A stretch of DNA of 64,000 nucleotides from NCBI GenBank assembly GCA_963931925.1, contig OZ007574.1, positions 33,181,961-33,245,960 on the forward strand, read 5' to 3'. The position numbers and the translations under genes are program-made. A model generated the notes under the pieces. That model ran no database searches. It was not told the origin of the DNA and saw only the letters and a list, made by a program, of their open reading frames with translations. Shown here in pieces: positions 28,501-34,500 of this stretch; position 1 is the first letter of the stretch; each line of letters starts with the position of its first letter. This stretch comes from Onchidella celtica (taxonomy: Eukaryota; Mollusca; Gastropoda; Systellommatophora; Onchidiidae).

Positions 28501-31500
28501 CAACCACGGACTTCAGCAAATAGTTGACTCTCCAACGCATGAGAAGGGACATGTTCTAGATTGGGTGATCACAAGGGAAGACTCTCCCCTCATAAAGAAT
28601 CTTCAAGTGTCAGATAAAGCTTTGTCTGATCACTACGTAATTACTTTTTCACTAGATTTACCGAAGCCTTCACCACATAAAAGAACAATAACATCTAGAA
28701 ATCTTAAAGCCATCGACCCTCAAGTCTTCAGTAAGACATTAGTATCCATCGTGTCATCTTCATCATCGTCCGACATGGAGACCCTGACTGACTTGTACAA
28801 TTCACAGCTGAGTGAAGCTCTAGATGAGCACGCTCCCATCAAGACAAGGACTGTTAGCAGTCGACCTTCACTACCCTGGTACACACTGGAAATCAAACAG
28901 GCCAAACAACATCGACACGCCGCAGAAAGGAAATGGAAGAAAACCAAATTGACAGTTGATCGGCAAATTTATCAACAACACACAGAAATTGTGAAAGAAC
29001 TTTTAGTTTGTGAAAAAAAAAAGTATTTAAATGAAAAGATTGTCACAAGTACAAATTCTAAAGCTTTGTTTAAAGTTGTAAATGAAATGAAAGGTAACTC
29101 AAAATCTCCTACTCTACCAACTGCAATTCCTGTTTCAGAATTGCCAGACAAATTTGGATATTTCTTTGTCAACAAAGTGTCTCAAATAAGAGAATGTCTA
29201 GACAACATGAATGGAAACACAAAACAGGGGCCTGATAATGATATTCATAATCCAGAGTCTTTTAATGGCACCACCTTTAGTGAATTTAAAACTATTTCAG
29301 CAGAAGAAATAAGAAAGATCATTTTATCATCCCCACCAAAGTCTTGTTCCCTTGACCCCATCCCTACTACGCTTTTAGTTCAATGTACTGATCCCCTTCT
29401 CAACACAATCACAACAATTATCAACTCCTCATTAATGTCAGGAGAGGTACCATCACACTTTAAGAAAGCTGTTGTGTGTCCACTGTTAAAAAAAGCAAAG
29501 TCTAGATCCAGAGGAAATGAAAAATTATCGCCCTGTGTCAAACTTACCTTTCATCTCAAAAATTTTGGAGAAGGTTGTGTTAGCACAACTTAAAGAACAC
29601 CTAAATAAGAATGAGCTAATTGAGCCTTTTCAGTCAGCATACAGGGAGAATCATAGCACCGAAACAGCACTTTTAAGAATTACAAATGATGTACTTAGGT
29701 CAATAGATGATGGTAATGTTTCTGGACATGTCCGCTGCATTTGACACTATTGACCATTTCATCCTTCTCAAAAGATTAGCCAAAAACTTTGGATTAACTG
29801 GAAATGTTTTATTGTGGTTTAAATCGTATCTCACTGAAAGATTACAATCAGTGATTGTTCAAGGAAAGTGTTCCAGCCAATTTCACTTGAAATTCGGCGT
29901 ACTCCAAGGGTCTGTTTTAGGCCCTATTCTATACACGTTGTACACTTTACCTTTAGCAGCTGTTTTTAGGCAACATGATATTCATTATCACTTTTATGCT
30001 GATGATTCTCAGCTGTATCAATCCACCCGTCTATCTGCCTTTTCATCCCTTGTCTCTAATTTGCAAAACTGTTATGAATCTGTACAATCATGGATGTATA
30101 CCAACAAACTCAAATTAAATAATGACAAAACTGAGGTATTGCTGTGCTCCACTGATTCCAGACTGAATAAAGTCGAAATAGAAAACATCAATATTGCAGG
30201 TGCAGTTGTCAACTTTGTAGATAGAGCCCAAAATTTGGGTGTTATTCTTGACTGCACCTTGTCCATGGAACATCAAATAAACTCTATGATCAGGTCAATG
30301 TTCTATGAAATTCGAAAGATCTCTCAAATGAAGTCTGTTTTAAACAAAGAATCAATAAAGACACTGGTAATTTCTTTGGTTTTGTCTCGTTTAGACTATT
30401 GCAACTCACTGCTAGCGGGCCTGTTTGATGAAAATATTCGAAAACTTCAAAAAGTACAAAATTACGCTGCTCGTCTGGTTCTCGGCAAGTCTAAATCAGA
30501 AAGTGCAACAGAAATGCTACAAACTCTCCACTGGCTACCTGTTAAAGCCAGGATTGAATACAAAATTGCGGTTTTATGTTTTAATGCACTTCAAACCTCA
30601 GAACCTTTTTATTTAAAAGAACTACTCTGTCCCTATGCACCTACGAGAGATCTTAGGTCACAAAATTCAAAATTTTTAGAGGTACCAAGATCCAAACGAG
30701 ATATGGTGACAGAGCTTTTAGTATTGTCGGACCATCTGTTTGGAATTCATTGCCATTTTCATTGAGGTCTGCATGCAGTGTTGCAATATTCAAAAAACAC
30801 CTCAAGACTTACCTTTTTAAGAAATATTTTTCAAACTAACTTCTATAGCATTAGGAATCTGTGCATGTGCTTGAGTGAGATTGTGTGCATATTATGTACA
30901 ATTAGAATGTGGGAGTGAATGCGTTTGTAAAGCGCTTTGAGGTCTAGGCATAAAGCGCTATATAAATGTACTTATTATTATTACTGAAAACCCCAGTATT
31001 CACAAATATAAAGTCCCGTTCAACGGCCCTGGGGTGGCGGTGTTCTGGACGAAGGAGAAGGGAAGGGTTAGGGTAATGTATGTGGCATTTGGCAAAGTGG
31101 ATCTTTAGGTTCTTCTTGCCAATAGTGAGAAATATGCCAGGGAAGGGTGGTATACCCCTCCATTCCACACCACTGTAAGTGAAAACAACTGGTGGGATAA
31201 TGCGTGAGGGGATACTAATTTACATTCTCACCATCCAGTTTATTGCTTGCTGATGTCACTGTGCACTATGGAATTTCTGTTTACTTAATTAAAGTAATTC
31301 TTTCTCACATCCTTCCTACCACCCTAACTACAGGATCGACCCATAAAATAACAGACAGCTGACTGTGTACTTTTCTTGAGCAAAAGATAATATTGAGGTG
31401 AATGTTAAATAACATAGGGTGTGTTCAGATTAGTGAGAAGGAGAGCAAATTATCTCTTCCTTCATCCAGAAAAAGACTTTCAAACTGAAATAACGACATA

Positions 31501-34500
31501 TAGGGAAAAAATATCTAGAATGAGAAAAGGAAAAAAAAAATCCACACAACTTACTTTGAGGTATTGGACTTTCTTGTAGGCGGGCACTGTGCCTGTGGTT
31601 TTCGCTGTGTCACTGTGTGTCCTGAAGCGTGCTAATTCAAGGAAAATCAGAATGTCTCTTACGGACACATAGCTATCATCCAGCGCATCTTCTGTAGGCT
31701 TAAAAACCAAGTCAACTTCCAAGCAACCAGCATGGCTTGAAAAGGCTGATAAAAGTAGCACCTGGTTGGAATGATTGAGAATATGTCAGTAGTTCATTAC
31801 AACAATGAACTAAGCACACAAGAAGAGAAACTGGAGAAGAAAAAAAAAAGTGTGCCAATAACTGAAATGATATCTATCTAGACTTCATTCAGACCGCCAG
31901 GAAAAACACAACAGTTATACACTGTATCAACAAAGCTTAATCTGAACAAGACACACTGCTGATAGGAAAATACCCCAGACAAGGAGCCGGAAGAATGATT
32001 ATTAAAATTATGTGACCACATCTGTGATCTATACCAACAACAAAAGAACAACTTTTGAAGTTGTGCCCAATCTTTTCCGAGTGGTGTTTTATAGGTTAGA
32101 TTCCCAGCTTTTCCTGTCCTCTTGTGTCAAAAAAGTTTCTGTTTCTTCTTGAGAGTTTATCTTTTCAGTAGGTTGGCGGCATTTTACTGTGCAGTGTTAA
32201 ATTATCCGTATCATGGTGTAAAAAATAAGGCCAATTGCTAATCAAGGTGCTAAAGAGAGTATGTCTCATGAGTTCTTGTGAATGTGAGCCTGGGCTAGTA
32301 TTCTGCTGGTCAAATACATTTAATTTAAACAATTTAATAAAAAACACCTTTATTATGTGCACAGAAACTTCCTTAGCCCAACCTGGGGTCCAAACTGATG
32401 TGGGGTAGAAAACAGGCAAATACAGTCCAATCCACTTAATCTCGACATGGCTTTTGTCGACATTCTGGGTAACTTGACACAATTTTTGGGGCCCAACCTG
32501 TTCCTTCTTTAAAGATTCTAATTATTTCCCCGTAACTCGGCGTGTTATTCCATTCTTTCCTCTTATACATGTATTGACACATTTCTCCTCGTCTAGAGCA
32601 CAACAAGTGCACTAGATCTACTACTGTGCTGCCGAAAATGCCCACGTAACTCCCCGCATATAAGATCTCTTTATTTTCTTTTTTGCAGTGTTAGCGGGGA
32701 GGGGTGGGAGGGGGGATGTGTGGACACAGAGGATGGCCCTGGGCTTCAGTAGCGCGAGTGTGGAGTGCCATGCATAGGCGCAGGGCAGTAAAAGTACAGA
32801 GTACTACAGACTGAGTATTTTTTTTTTTGGTCACAAAACATTCACTAGGCCTTGACCTAGATCTCTTGGTTAACTGCCGTACTGTGTGTGTATCGGTACA
32901 TCACTCTTCCTCTGAAGAAACAGTCATGTCGAGGTCAAAAAGAAATAGTAAAACAGCATTTCGCTGATATTGGCAAATCTTTGCCACGCAACTGCTCCGC
33001 ACAACAATGATATTGAAGGAACGGGTGACTGACAGTATGCCGATAATTAAAAGAAAAAGGGACATAATTGCGTTATTTATTGGACACTTTTCCCATAATG
33101 GTGTTTGATCTCTCCCCCCACTCTTTTTTTTTTTTGCTATTCCACCACTAATCTGCTATTTCGACTTTCCCTTTACTCAACAAGTCAAGACGGTCCAACT
33201 GATGTTGAGACATTAGGATTGCACTGTAATAGGGAGGAGACTGAATATTTCCTTTCTCAGTACCAGGTATAATTTCTACGAGTTGGAAGTGTAGCATCCT
33301 CTGAAAAGCATGCCTCTCAAAGGAGCATGTCATCAACTTTTATTTTATTTTTGATTGTCCCTTTTCTATGTCTACAGTACGACTCATGTATGACTCTGTC
33401 GTGAAACATTTTAATGTATCAAAACAAAATTTGTAATTGCAGAACATGAAAATTCTCCCCTTTCAAAAATTATACTAGTTTACCTGATCTTTCACCAATT
33501 TATGAAATTCATGAACAACTTCAGCACTCCATGGTTTGTCTTCATCATATGGTGCAATATCAGTCAAAGAACACTGGACTGCAAATGATGGATAGGCCAT
33601 GAATCGGGGTTGCATAGTACGCATCTCTTTCACAGCCACATGCTCAGAATTGCCGTAATCAACAAAGTTGACGTGAACCTGTGATTCAAATTCAATCAAA
33701 TATGACCATGTTATTCTCTGGCATGAATGATAAAAATGGCTCTGCTCTGAGCCTATTATAAACTACAAGAGTGACTGATGTTATTCAATCTCAGTCCGCT
33801 TTGCCAGAAAATTTCAGCTCTTTTTCTCTGCTGAGGAACGTTTTTACCCCATAGATAGTGAACAATGTAAAAAACAGAATGAAATCACTGAACATGTTCG
33901 AAGTGTTTATCCGTCGATATCGACGGATAAAATTTCCTCTAGGATTTTTTTTATCCATCAACATAAATTCTGTATTTGCGAGTCATCTCCCCTGATTCGA
34001 ACCTTCCTCCGTCTTCCTCCCTCCTTATTCCGTTCATCCCGAAGCGATCAACGTTCGTATTGGGCGAGTGTTGAAAACGATATTGAAATTGGAGAGACTT
34101 GGAAATTTATTGATTAAATGGATACATACGAAGGTTCAGGTCTAATCCATTGAACTTGATATGGGTTACTTGGTTTGGTCATTCTTATTTAGTAAGACTT
34201 TCCTTCCAATTACTCAGGTTCCTCAGTAGCGTAGTGGTTAGCATATCTGCCTGTCAATCACGAGGTTGAGGTTCGATTCTCAGCACGGCGTCTTTTTCTT
34301 TTCCATAACTCTTTTTATTATGCATAAATCTTTTTTTTTTTTTTTTACCCAAGAACAATAACGGAAGAAATCCATATTTTTTTTGTTTTTTTTTTCATCT
34401 ACGCCTGTCAATCGGGGGACAGTGGTTCGATAAAAATTTCTCAGCAGGGTAGGGTTTTTTTTTCTTCTTCTTTTCTTATAAAAGTCTTTTTATCTGTAAT

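Noticed and set aside
34220-34291. Functional tRNA-Asp gene
   Set aside because: The T arm and GTC position fit, but acceptor and anticodon stems do not pair, and a second degraded copy lies nearby inside a MITE.
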